Source: Opitutia bacterium (GTDB taxonomy: Bacteria > Verrucomicrobiota > Verrucomicrobiia > Opitutales > Seribacteraceae). From it: a DNA stretch of 59,607 nt. The first letter of the stretch is position 1; every line of letters starts with the position of its first letter. This document shows positions 17,886-25,934 of the stretch, piece after piece. The stretch spans positions 1 to 59,607 of the forward strand of contig PBLJ01000016.1 of assembly GCA_002721705.1 (NCBI GenBank), read 5' to 3'. Below the pieces are notes generated by a model. The model was not told where the DNA came from. It worked only from the letters and a program-made list of their open reading frames with translations, and did not search any database. Both the position numbers and the translations under genes were made by a program.

Positions 17886-18461
17886 CTACTCTTCTTCAGT
17901 TTCCTCATCAGAGGATGAACCGAGACCTATTTTTTCGGCAGCGGCGCGTTTCTTGTCCCATTTGAAATGCTGATCGGGCAAGACGCCGCCCAACTCATAT
18001 AGTTTTTCCTTGTTGAATTGCATTTGTTCCCGCGTGTATCCGTTGAGCGAGTAAATGTCTTGCAGGAAGATTGCTTCTTCCGGACAAACCTCCTCGCAGT
18101 ATCCGCAGTAGATGCAGCGAAGCATGTTGATTTCAAATTCCTTGGGAGCTTTCTCGACATGAGTTCGATCGGTTTCCTCGGTTGAAATTGCCCCGGGAGT
18201 AATGCGGATCGCTTTAGGCGGGCAGACGAATTCACATAATTGGCAAGAGACGCATTTTTCGCGTTCATTAGGATCCTTGACCAAGGTGGGAACGCCACGA
18301 TAGTCGTTCGGTATGCGAGGGCGTTCATCCGGGTACTGCAAGGTTACCTTAGGACGAAAGAGATTCCGGAAGGTAGTAAGCAGACCGGTGATGATCTGCG
18401 GCAAATATGTCCGCTCCGCCCAACTGAGGGGCTTCCGTTCCATTACCTTTGTTTTGGCCAT
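17886..18461 (-). CDS. nuoI: NADH-quinone oxidoreductase subunit I (2x[4Fe-4S])
   Basis: A 191-residue ferredoxin-like subunit that carries the N6a and N6b clusters linking the peripheral arm to NuoB. Two complete cluster motifs are visible, CVSCQLCEFVCP and CIYCGYCEEVCP, spaced as in other NuoI proteins. The acidic C-terminus (SSSDEETEEE) is an extension beyond the conserved core. It lies between nuoH and nuoJ; the ATG at 18461 is 19 bases after the nuoH stop. Confidence 0.97.
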   Translation of the reverse strand: MAKTKVMERKPLSWAERTYLPQIITGLLTTFRNLFRPKVTLQYPDERPRIPNDYRGVPTLVKDPNEREKCVSCQLCEFVCPPKAIRITPGAISTEETDRTHVEKAPKEFEINMLRCIYCGYCEEVCPEEAIFLQDIYSLNGYTREQMQFNKEKLYELGGVLPDQHFKWDKKRAAAEKIGLGSSSDEETEEE

Positions 18462-18480
18462 CGAAGTAAAAAAGTATTGG

Positions 18481-19581
18481 TTATCCCATCCAAGATGCGA
18501 GCACCGCGTACAAAAGAAGATTGCCCAGAGCGAGGGGGAGAAGTTTGCCCCATCCCAATTTCATCACTTGATCGTAACGAAATCGCGGTAGGGTCCATCG
18601 GACCCAAATGAACAAAAAGCTCATGGCGAAGGTCTTGAGGGCAAACCAAAGAAAAGACAGCGCGGCTCCCGACCAACCGATGGGCCAAGGGTCCTCGACT
18701 CCTGGCAAGAAGTGCCATCCACCTAGAAAAAGGAGTGCGAAAATGGCTGATCCCACAATGACGTGAGCATATTCGGCAGTAAAGAAAAGGCCAAACTTGA
18801 AAGCTCCGTACTCGGTATGGAAACCGCCCACTAAATCCGTTTCGGATTCGGGCATATCGAAAGGCAATCGGTTGGATTCGGCAAATAATGCAACGAGAAA
18901 AACCAATGCCGAAACGGGTTGTACGAAAATCATCCCCCAGCCATTGTCCTGCCAGTCCACGACTCGAGCTAAATTCAGACCACCGATGGAACCGGGTTCG
19001 TTGACCCAGAGGAAAACTGGTAGAACGGAAAGCCCCATGGCCAACTCAAATGATATCATCTGGGCGGAAGCGCGCACGCCTCCGAGGAAGGGATACTTGC
19101 TGTTAGATGCCCAACCCGCCAAAACGATGCCGTAAACACCCAAGGAGGAGAGCGCGAAAATCAATAAGATGCCAATATCCAAATCGGCTAAAACCAATGG
19201 TATAGGATCGGCTCCGGTCGAAGCGACGTATTGACCGAAAGGAACTACCGCCAAAACACTCAAGGCTGGAATCAGCGCCAATATGGGTGCCAAATGGTAA
19301 TGGAAACGATTCACTTGCCCCGGGCACATTTCCTCTTTGAACAAAAACTTCAATCCATCCGCCATGGGCTGAAAAAGACCAAGCGATCTCAAGAATGGGC
19401 CAAGAATTGGAATATCTCCGACAATGGGCAACGTCGTGCGGTTCGGGCCTACGCGGCCTTGAATCCATGCCGAAACCTTGCGTTCCGCAAGGACGGCATA
19501 GGCGGCGAAGGTGAGAATGGCTACAAGCGCCAAGATGCCATAAAAGACCTTCAGTAAAAACATTTCCCATGCAACATCCAT
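18481..19581 (-). CDS. nuoH: NADH-quinone oxidoreductase subunit H
   Basis: A 366-residue membrane subunit of complex I that, with NuoB and NuoD, forms the quinone chamber. Hallmarks are AERKVSAWIQGRVGPNRT near residues 30-48, the DGLKFLFKE motif, the SNRLPFDMPESETDLVGGFHTEYG motif (acidic loop, read in parts), and FLFIWVRWTLPRFRYDQVMKLGWG at the C-terminus. Eight helices are expected. It follows nuoG by 6 bases. Confidence 0.97.
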   Translation of the reverse strand: MDVAWEMFLLKVFYGILALVAILTFAAYAVLAERKVSAWIQGRVGPNRTTLPIVGDIPILGPFLRSLGLFQPMADGLKFLFKEEMCPGQVNRFHYHLAPILALIPALSVLAVVPFGQYVASTGADPIPLVLADLDIGILLIFALSSLGVYGIVLAGWASNSKYPFLGGVRASAQMISFELAMGLSVLPVFLWVNEPGSIGGLNLARVVDWQDNGWGMIFVQPVSALVFLVALFAESNRLPFDMPESETDLVGGFHTEYGAFKFGLFFTAEYAHVIVGSAIFALLFLGGWHFLPGVEDPWPIGWSGAALSFLWFALKTFAMSFLFIWVRWTLPRFRYDQVMKLGWGKLLPLALGNLLLYAVLASWMG

Positions 19582-19587
19582 AATCGA

Positions 19588-21306
19588 TCAGGTAGCCTGT
19601 TGGCTGCTTGTGTTGGATCCTTTCCGGAAATCGGAAAGATTGAAATGCAAATTCTTGCGTTCGACGTATGGAAAAGCGCGGAATTTCCCAGGGTCCAAAA
19701 GTACTCCATCCAGAGGAATTTCTCCGAAAGTGAATCCCTTTAGAATGGAACCACGCCGTTTACCCATTTCCGTCCAGATCTCATCCATGGAAAAGGGAGT
19801 CGCTGGCTCCTTGCGCAACTCGGCCAATAATTGGTTCAAGAGAAAGACGTCGGGCAGGGTACCTGCTGGACCTGGAATCGCTTGGAGGAACTTCTGCAAG
19901 CGAAATTGCAAGTTTATGAATGAGCCGCTTCGTTCGAAGGTGGTAAGTGCCGGTAAAACCACCTTGGCCATGCGACTCGTCTGGTTTTCCAGAGTGCCTA
20001 GATAAACGATTCGCACTCCTTTCAACTGAGTTGGAGTCAACCCGACATCGAGCAGATCCTCGCGAACGCACAAGAGGGTATTTATTTCACCCTTGGCGAG
20101 ACGACGTCCCAAACTCTTGAGGTTGTCGGAAGGGTACTTGGATATCAATCCAGTAGCCAAAGCGCCACGCAGGTTGGGTGTTCGGTCTGCGGACAAAAGA
20201 AGTCCGTCCTCTTCTCCAAAGTGGCCTGCCAAGTAGGTAGGAGCATCTAGGTAATCAGAAATTTTCTTTAATGAAAATTGTTCCTCCACGCTACATGAAC
20301 CAGATCCTACCAAGGCCACTTTCGAGCTACCAAGCAAATTGGTTGCCGCTTCCAATGCTTCGCTGACGGATACTTCCTTGGACCCAACCCGAAAGCTACG
20401 AATCCGATCTTTATGGTCTATTTCCTTGTAGAGCGACCGACCGCTATCAGTCATCCAAGTATCGTTCACGGCGTCGTTTCTTCTTGGGGTAATGCGGTGT
20501 ACCACGCCTTCCCGACTGGAAACCGTGGCGTTGCAACCCACGCTGCTCTCTGAACAGATTGTGGGCGTCTCCTTGAGAAACCATGCCCTCATGCGAAAAC
20601 GAAAATCCTTGCTGGTGAGTGCTCCGACAGGGCAAATATCGACCGTATTGAGAGAGTAGTTGTTTTCCAAACTCTTGCCAGGATAGCAGGTCAAGGTGGA
20701 GTGACTTCCTCGATCGACGAAACCCAAGACGTCGTCATCGGCAACTTCTTGGCAAAAGCGAATGCATCGAGAGCAAAGAATGCATCGTTCGTCGTCCAAA
20801 ACAACCCTTGGGCCTAACTCCACCTGCTTGGGCTTGACGTTCTTCTCTTCGACGAATCGGCTGTATCCTCGGCCATAGTCCAAGGCGAACTCCTGGAGGC
20901 CGCACTCGCCAGCCTGATCGCAGATGGGACAATCCAGTGGGTGATTGACCAATAAAAACTCCATCACCCCATTACGACAATCGTGTACTAATTCCGAATC
21001 CGTCCTGACGTGCATGCCAGGTGCAACGTTGGTACCACAGCCTATGACAGGCTTGGGCATCCATCCGATTTTCACCTCCCCATTCTCATCTAAAATTGGT
21101 TCGCCCGTGGCGCGATCTTTCATCGGCATACCCATTTCGACTAGGCACATGCGACAATTGCCAACGACACTGAGCTTGGGATGATAGCAATAGTGAGGAA
21201 TCTCCTTTCCATGAGGAGCAACTGCCTCAATCAAATTCGCGCCAGCGGTGACCTGGACGTCGTCTCCGTCCAAGTTGATCGTCACTGTGTTGTTTTCTTC
21301 GCTCAT
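19588..21306 (-). CDS. nuoG: NADH-quinone oxidoreductase subunit G (short form)
   Basis: A 572-residue iron-sulfur subunit of the NADH module. The N-terminal 2Fe-2S motif (CYHPKLSVVGNCRMC), the His-Cys cluster motif (HPLDCPICDQAGECGLQ) and the CILCSRCIRFCQ cluster are all present. The molybdopterin-oxidoreductase-like domain follows (CSESSVGCNATVSSREG) but is shorter than in E. coli NuoG (about 900 residues), which is common outside Proteobacteria. The start overlaps the nuoEF stop (ATGA). Electrons pass from FMN in the NuoF part to these clusters. Confidence 0.95.
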   Translation of the reverse strand: MSEENNTVTINLDGDDVQVTAGANLIEAVAPHGKEIPHYCYHPKLSVVGNCRMCLVEMGMPMKDRATGEPILDENGEVKIGWMPKPVIGCGTNVAPGMHVRTDSELVHDCRNGVMEFLLVNHPLDCPICDQAGECGLQEFALDYGRGYSRFVEEKNVKPKQVELGPRVVLDDERCILCSRCIRFCQEVADDDVLGFVDRGSHSTLTCYPGKSLENNYSLNTVDICPVGALTSKDFRFRMRAWFLKETPTICSESSVGCNATVSSREGVVHRITPRRNDAVNDTWMTDSGRSLYKEIDHKDRIRSFRVGSKEVSVSEALEAATNLLGSSKVALVGSGSCSVEEQFSLKKISDYLDAPTYLAGHFGEEDGLLLSADRTPNLRGALATGLISKYPSDNLKSLGRRLAKGEINTLLCVREDLLDVGLTPTQLKGVRIVYLGTLENQTSRMAKVVLPALTTFERSGSFINLQFRLQKFLQAIPGPAGTLPDVFLLNQLLAELRKEPATPFSMDEIWTEMGKRRGSILKGFTFGEIPLDGVLLDPGKFRAFPYVERKNLHFNLSDFRKGSNTSSQQAT

Positions 21307-23222
21307 TTGATCACAGGCTCACTGGCAGGAGTAAAAGGCAATTGGGCGCCGTCCGGGGAGGAATCGGTCTTCGCGTCGAAATCCTCCCTGAATTTGGATA
21401 CAAAGCTTTGCACGGGCCAAGCGCAGGCCTCACCAAAGGCGCAAATGGTTCGACCCTCAATTTGATTGGCGATGGAAAGCAAGAGGTCGGGATCATCCAC
21501 GCGGGCTCCTCCTTGCGTCATGCGAGTAGTAATCTTCTTCATCCACAAAGAGCCTTCACGACATGGCGTGCATTGCCCGCAACTCTCGTGGGCATAAAAA
21601 TAGGATACGTTGGCTAGGGCCTCAACCATGTCGACTCCATCATCCATGACGATTATACCCCCCGACCCCGACATCGAGCCGGCTGCCATGGGCCCGTCAA
21701 AATCCAATGGCACGTCCTCGATTCCCCAATCAAACGCGGTTCCATTCTTGAGTTTGCCTTGAAACCGCTCACCTGCTCGAAGCACCTTGGCGGAAGATCC
21801 ACCAGGGATTACGGCCTTTAGGGTACGGCCCGGCAACAAGCCTCCGCAAACGTCGTAAATGATTTCCCCAAGAGTCACTGCCCCGTTGGGGAACTCGTAA
21901 TAACCTGGCCGTTTCACCTGACCGGAAACACACCAGATCCGCGTACCGGTATTACCTGCATGACCGAGCTTTGAATAACGGTTTCCGCCCATGTCCACGA
22001 TGTGCTTCACGTTACAGAGAGTCTCGACGTTGTTGACGATTGTCGGGCATTGATACAAGCCGAGGGCTGCAGGAAAGAAAGGGGGCTTGATACGAGGATA
22101 GGGACGCTTTCCCTCAAGAGATTCTATGAGTCCGGTTTCCTCACCGCAAATGTAAGCGCCGGCTCCTCGGTGAACAACGATTTCACAGGAGTACTTGGAT
22201 CCTGCGACGTTTTCGCCCACAAAACCCTGAGCCTTGGCATCCGCTATTGCCTTTTCCAAAATGCGAGCCCCCTCGAAGAACTCGCCACGGATATAGATGA
22301 AGGCCAGTTTCGCTTGAATCGCATAAGCGGCGATCATCATGCCTTCTATCAACTGATGGGGATCCTTGTAGATGATTTGACGATCCTTGAAAGTGCCAGG
22401 TTCCGATTCATCCGCATTGCAGATAAGATAGATGGGGTTACCCGATCGACGATCAAGAAACTTCCATTTCATGCCGGCAGGGAATCCCGCGCCTCCTCGT
22501 CCTCGGACTCCCGAGGCCTCGACCTCGGCGCAGATATCCTCGGGTTTACGACGCACCGCTTTCTTCAGTGTTTCATAGCCATCCTTAGCCAAGTAAGTCT
22601 TCAGGTCATTGCGGTAAGCGCGCGCATCCGCATGCTGCAAAATGATTTTCTTTTCACGGGGAGCGGAGTGTGGCGCTTTCTCATGGGGTTCCCCAAGACC
22701 AGCCTCGACCTTCTCTTCGTAACTAATGAAATCAGGATCGGAGCCCAAGTTTCTGTCCTTGAGACTACGGGCGAAGCGCAAGGCTTTCTCTCCTTCCACT
22801 TCTTCGTAGGTTAGTTCATCGACGAGCACCACCGGACCGGTTCCGCAAGATGCTTGGCATTCAACGTATTCAAGGGAGAACTCTCCGTCTTCCGAGACAT
22901 CGCCCTCCTTGCAGTCCAATTCGGTTTCCAAAGTGGCGCAGGTACGATGAGCTCCTCTTAGGGCGCATGACAAAGTTCGACATACCCTGACGTGCTTCTT
23001 GCCCAGAGGCTTCCGCCTGAGCATTGGATAAAAGGTCAACAATTCATAGACGTTGATTGGTTCCAGTTCCAACTGAGAAGCGATCCATTCGATGGCCTCG
23101 TCGGAAACATAGCCTTGGTCTTCCTGAACCAGGTGAAGGAGTGGTAAGACAGCGCTACGCTTGATCGGATAGCGCTTGATCGCCTCGCGAATTCTCGTCC
23201 TCGTTTCCTTGTTTAATTCCAT
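21303..23222 (-). CDS. nuoEF: Fused NADH-quinone oxidoreductase subunits E and F
   Basis: One uninterrupted 639-residue frame. Residues 1 to about 155 are NuoE-like (thioredoxin fold, 2Fe-2S ligands C81, C86, C122 and C126). After a charged linker (about 156-195), the rest is NuoF, with GRGGAGFPAG for FMN/NADH binding near 238, CNADESEPGTFKDR, and the SCGQCTPCREGS 4Fe-4S motif near the C-terminus. It oxidises NADH and passes electrons to NuoG. The ATG at 23222 (MELNKET) is preferred over an in-frame GTG at 23246, which lies in the end of nuoD. No frameshift is needed to join the halves. The fusion guarantees a 1:1 ratio of the two subunits. Confidence 0.96.
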   Translation of the reverse strand: MELNKETRTRIREAIKRYPIKRSAVLPLLHLVQEDQGYVSDEAIEWIASQLELEPINVYELLTFYPMLRRKPLGKKHVRVCRTLSCALRGAHRTCATLETELDCKEGDVSEDGEFSLEYVECQASCGTGPVVLVDELTYEEVEGEKALRFARSLKDRNLGSDPDFISYEEKVEAGLGEPHEKAPHSAPREKKIILQHADARAYRNDLKTYLAKDGYETLKKAVRRKPEDICAEVEASGVRGRGGAGFPAGMKWKFLDRRSGNPIYLICNADESEPGTFKDRQIIYKDPHQLIEGMMIAAYAIQAKLAFIYIRGEFFEGARILEKAIADAKAQGFVGENVAGSKYSCEIVVHRGAGAYICGEETGLIESLEGKRPYPRIKPPFFPAALGLYQCPTIVNNVETLCNVKHIVDMGGNRYSKLGHAGNTGTRIWCVSGQVKRPGYYEFPNGAVTLGEIIYDVCGGLLPGRTLKAVIPGGSSAKVLRAGERFQGKLKNGTAFDWGIEDVPLDFDGPMAAGSMSGSGGIIVMDDGVDMVEALANVSYFYAHESCGQCTPCREGSLWMKKITTRMTQGGARVDDPDLLLSIANQIEGRTICAFGEACAWPVQSFVSKFREDFDAKTDSSPDGAQLPFTPASEPVIK

Positions 23223-23235
23223 CGTCCAAGCACCT

Positions 23236-24471
23236 TTATCGATCACATTCGCCCATAACGAAATCCAAACTGCCCAAGATCACCGTGACGTCGGTAAGCA
23301 TGTGACCGGGAAGCATTTTCTCCAAGATACTAAGGTTGCAGAAACTGGGTGCTCGAATCTTTAACCTGTAGGGTACTCCCCCACCCTTTGAGACTAGGAA
23401 AAAACCCAACGCCCCTTTGGGGTTTTCGGCTTCAAAATAGACTTCGCCCTCTGGCATCTGGGGACCCTCCGTGACAATCATGAAGTTTTGGATCAATTCC
23501 TCCATGCTGGTCAAAATTTTGTCTTTAGGGGGTGGGAATATCTTCTTGGCCTCCTCCGAATACCACAGTCCGTCTGGGAAGGAATCGACGATTTGTCGCA
23601 CAATGTGAACACTTTGCCTGACCTCCTCCATTCTCACCAAATAACGATCGTAACAATCCCCAGTCGTCCCTATTGGTACCTCGAAATCGTATTTTTCGTA
23701 GCCACAATAAGGGCGATCTTTACGCAAATCGAAATCGACTCCGGATGCTCGTAAATTAGGCCCTGTCAAACCATAAGCGAGGGCGTCCTCGCGTGAGATC
23801 ACACCGATGCCCTCGGTTCGTTCGAGGAAGATGCGGTTTCTGGTGAGCAGTTTGTCGAAATCTCTCAAAGTATTGGGCAAGTCATCGCAAAACTTGCTCA
23901 CTCGCCCCAACCATCCATCAGGCACGTCCCTCACCACTCCTCCTATGCGAGTATAACTGGTGGTAAAACGAGCCCCAGTCAACTCCTCGAAAAGAGTGTA
24001 GAGTTTCTCACGCTCAGTGAAGGCATAAAAGAAAGGAGTCCATGCGCCAGCGTCCATGGCATAGACACCCAACCCCAGCATGTGACTAGATAGTCGAGCC
24101 AGTTCACAGACCAGGGCACGGATGGCTTGGCAACGCTCCGGAATTTCTATATCCGCCAAAGACTCGACCGCCAAGGCATAGGCGACGTTATTGGCCAAGG
24201 GTGAAATGTAATCCAAGCGATCGGTGAAAGTGACGAACTGGTTGTAGGTCATGTTTTCCGCAATCTTCTCGTCTCCTCGATGAAGGTATCCGATGACCGG
24301 ATCGCACTTGGTGATGACGTCTCCATCCAACTCCATGATGAGACGCAAAACTCCATGAGTGGTAGGGTGAGACGGCCCCACGTTCAAAGCCATGCGATCC
24401 GGTTTCGTTTCATCGGCTGCAGCGCTTCTGGAAGCCGCATCACCAATGGAAACTTCTTCGATCCTGCTCAT
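23236..24471 (-). CDS. nuoD: NADH-quinone oxidoreductase subunit D
   Basis: A 411-residue subunit of the quinone-reducing module. Typical motifs are NVGPSHPTTHGVLR, the catalytic His and Tyr region (PVIGYLHRGDEKIAENMTYNQ), and the C-terminal DVTVILGSLDFVMGECDR ending. The start chosen is the ATG at 24471, because it forms an ATGA overlap with the nuoC stop; an upstream start would extend into nuoC. Residues 1-28 are a nonconserved Ala/Ser/Glu-rich leader. It sits between nuoC and nuoEF. Confidence 0.97.
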   Translation of the reverse strand: MSRIEEVSIGDAASRSAAADETKPDRMALNVGPSHPTTHGVLRLIMELDGDVITKCDPVIGYLHRGDEKIAENMTYNQFVTFTDRLDYISPLANNVAYALAVESLADIEIPERCQAIRALVCELARLSSHMLGLGVYAMDAGAWTPFFYAFTEREKLYTLFEELTGARFTTSYTRIGGVVRDVPDGWLGRVSKFCDDLPNTLRDFDKLLTRNRIFLERTEGIGVISREDALAYGLTGPNLRASGVDFDLRKDRPYCGYEKYDFEVPIGTTGDCYDRYLVRMEEVRQSVHIVRQIVDSFPDGLWYSEEAKKIFPPPKDKILTSMEELIQNFMIVTEGPQMPEGEVYFEAENPKGALGFFLVSKGGGVPYRLKIRAPSFCNLSILEKMLPGHMLTDVTVILGSLDFVMGECDR

Positions 24472-25082
24472 CGCGGCTTGTCGCATTCCTCGGTCCAGCT
24501 TTGATCCTTCCCTCTAGGTTCACTCTTGCTCACGTGTCCTTCGGCAGGCGCAACGAATGGGCCTCCCATCATCGGGGCCGCCTGAACGGAAACGCCAGTG
24601 TCTTCAGCTACGTCCGCAGCTGGAAACTCGGTTTCGATTCCCGCCAAAGGAAAATCCTTTCGCAAAGGGAAATGGGGATAATCATCCCACATCAAAATGC
24701 GTTTCAAATTGGGATGACCAATGAAATGAATGCCAAACATGTCGAAGACCTCGCGTTCGTGCCAATCGGCAGCGGGGTAGAGTTTGGAAACCGAAGGCAT
24801 GGAGGGCTGCAAGTCGTCCTGGCAATCACATGCGATGCGTAGGTAAGTTTTGCGGGCCAAGGAGAAAAAGTGGTAAAGGGTGGAAAAACGAGGCGTTGCA
24901 TTTTCACCCCAATCCACGGCCGTGACGTCCATCAACAAATCACAACCCTCCTTATCCCGTAGGGATTTGCACAACTCCAGAAGGTAATCGGTGGGGCAAT
25001 CGAAAGCCACGCAATCTCGCGAATTTCTAGGGGCAAGAAAATCGTAACGATCTTCAAGTAGATTGGCCCATTCCTCGTCCAT
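24468..25082 (-). CDS. nuoC: NADH-quinone oxidoreductase subunit C
   Basis: About 204 residues, the 30-kDa subunit of complex I. The conserved signature is present (YPAADWHEREVFDMFGIHF, then GHPNLKRILMWDDYPHFPLRKDFPL). The C-terminal 40 residues are a nonconserved tail. The ATG at 25082 is preferred; TTG (25091) and GTG (25085) codons lie just upstream in frame. The stop overlaps the nuoD start by ATGA, which indicates coupled translation. NuoC is separate from NuoD here, unlike E. coli where they are fused. Confidence 0.94.
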   Translation of the reverse strand: MDEEWANLLEDRYDFLAPRNSRDCVAFDCPTDYLLELCKSLRDKEGCDLLMDVTAVDWGENATPRFSTLYHFFSLARKTYLRIACDCQDDLQPSMPSVSKLYPAADWHEREVFDMFGIHFIGHPNLKRILMWDDYPHFPLRKDFPLAGIETEFPAADVAEDTGVSVQAAPMMGGPFVAPAEGHVSKSEPRGKDQSWTEECDKPR

Positions 25083-25091
25083 CACTCGCAA

Positions 25092-25613
25092 TTAGACTGG
25101 TTCGAGTGACTTTTGAGCGTCAACTGGATCCGTGGCGCTTTCATGGCCGATTTTGTCCTGCAAACTGATCATGGCGTCCAGCAAGGCTTCCGGTCTGGGA
25201 GGACAGCCGCTGACATAGACGTCAACGGGCAAAATCCGGTCCACACCCTGCAACACGGCGTACGATCTATACATACCACCCGTCGAAGCGCAGGCTCCCA
25301 TGGCGACGACCCATTTGGGGTCACCCATCTGATCGTAAATCCGTCGCACCACCTCTGCCATTTTGTAGGTAACGGTGCCTGCCACGATCATGCAATCCGC
25401 CTGTCTGGGCGAAAAACGCATGACCTCCATCCCGAATCGCGAAACGTCGAAACGAGGACCGGCGGCAGACATCAATTCGATGGCGCAACAGGCAAGACCC
25501 ATTGGCATCGGCCAAACCGAATGTCGACGAATCCAGTTCACTACAGCATCGCGTCTCGTGACAACGATTTCCCCTTCTATCTTGCTGTCGTAAGCGATCG
25601 ATTTACCCGTCAT
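25092..25613 (-). CDS. nuoB: NADH-quinone oxidoreductase subunit B
   Basis: A 173-residue subunit holding cluster N2, the last cluster before quinone. The ligands are visible in [21 protein letters not shown] and [12 protein letters not shown]. The ATG at 25613 ([10 protein letters not shown]) is chosen because conserved sequence begins shortly after; the frame is open to 25688 but that stretch looks like leader DNA. It is the first gene of the operon here. The usual preceding gene nuoA is not present in the 207 bases between this start and tRNA-Ser. Confidence 0.96.
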   Translation of the reverse strand: MTGKSIAYDSKIEGEIVVTRRDAVVNWIRRHSVWPMPMGLACCAIELMSAAGPRFDVSRFGMEVMRFSPRQADCMIVAGTVTYKMAEVVRRIYDQMGDPKWVVAMGACASTGGMYRSYAVLQGVDRILPVDVYVSGCPPRPEALLDAMISLQDKIGHESATDPVDAQKSLEPV

Positions 25614-25713
25614 TTGAGCCAAATTTAAAGAGCGGGAAGATAGGAAGAAAGGAGTCGCATGTAAACTCCAAACCAACACGCCTATCACATAAAGTGAAAG
25701 ATTGGGCGAAGCA

Positions 25714-25745
25714 CCTGATAATCAGGCAGGTGAATTCTTGGACAA
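25714..25745 (-). promoter_or_regulatory. Possible nuo promoter with palindromic operator
   Basis: Upstream of nuoB on the minus strand, TTGTCC (25740-25745) and GATTAT (25718-25723) are 16 bases apart and each match the sigma-70 consensus at 4 of 6 positions. A perfect palindrome, CCTGATTATCAGG (25714-25726), covers the putative -10 element. A bound repressor there would block RNA polymerase. This is a weak sequence-only prediction; the regulator is unknown. Confidence 0.3.
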
Positions 25746-25820
25746 ACCTTTGAAAGACCCTTTGGGATTGACTAGGAAACTGGCTCCCAATATCGATTGA
25801 CGCCTAACCCTGCCGGTTGA

Positions 25821-25910
<90 letters not shown>

Positions 25911-25934
25911 TTCAGGACAAAGGGACGAGGAAGG

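Noticed and set aside
19588-21306. NuoG as a truncated gene, since it is much shorter than E. coli NuoG
   Set aside because: All cluster-binding motifs are intact, the gene abuts its neighbours neatly, and short NuoG forms are common outside Proteobacteria.
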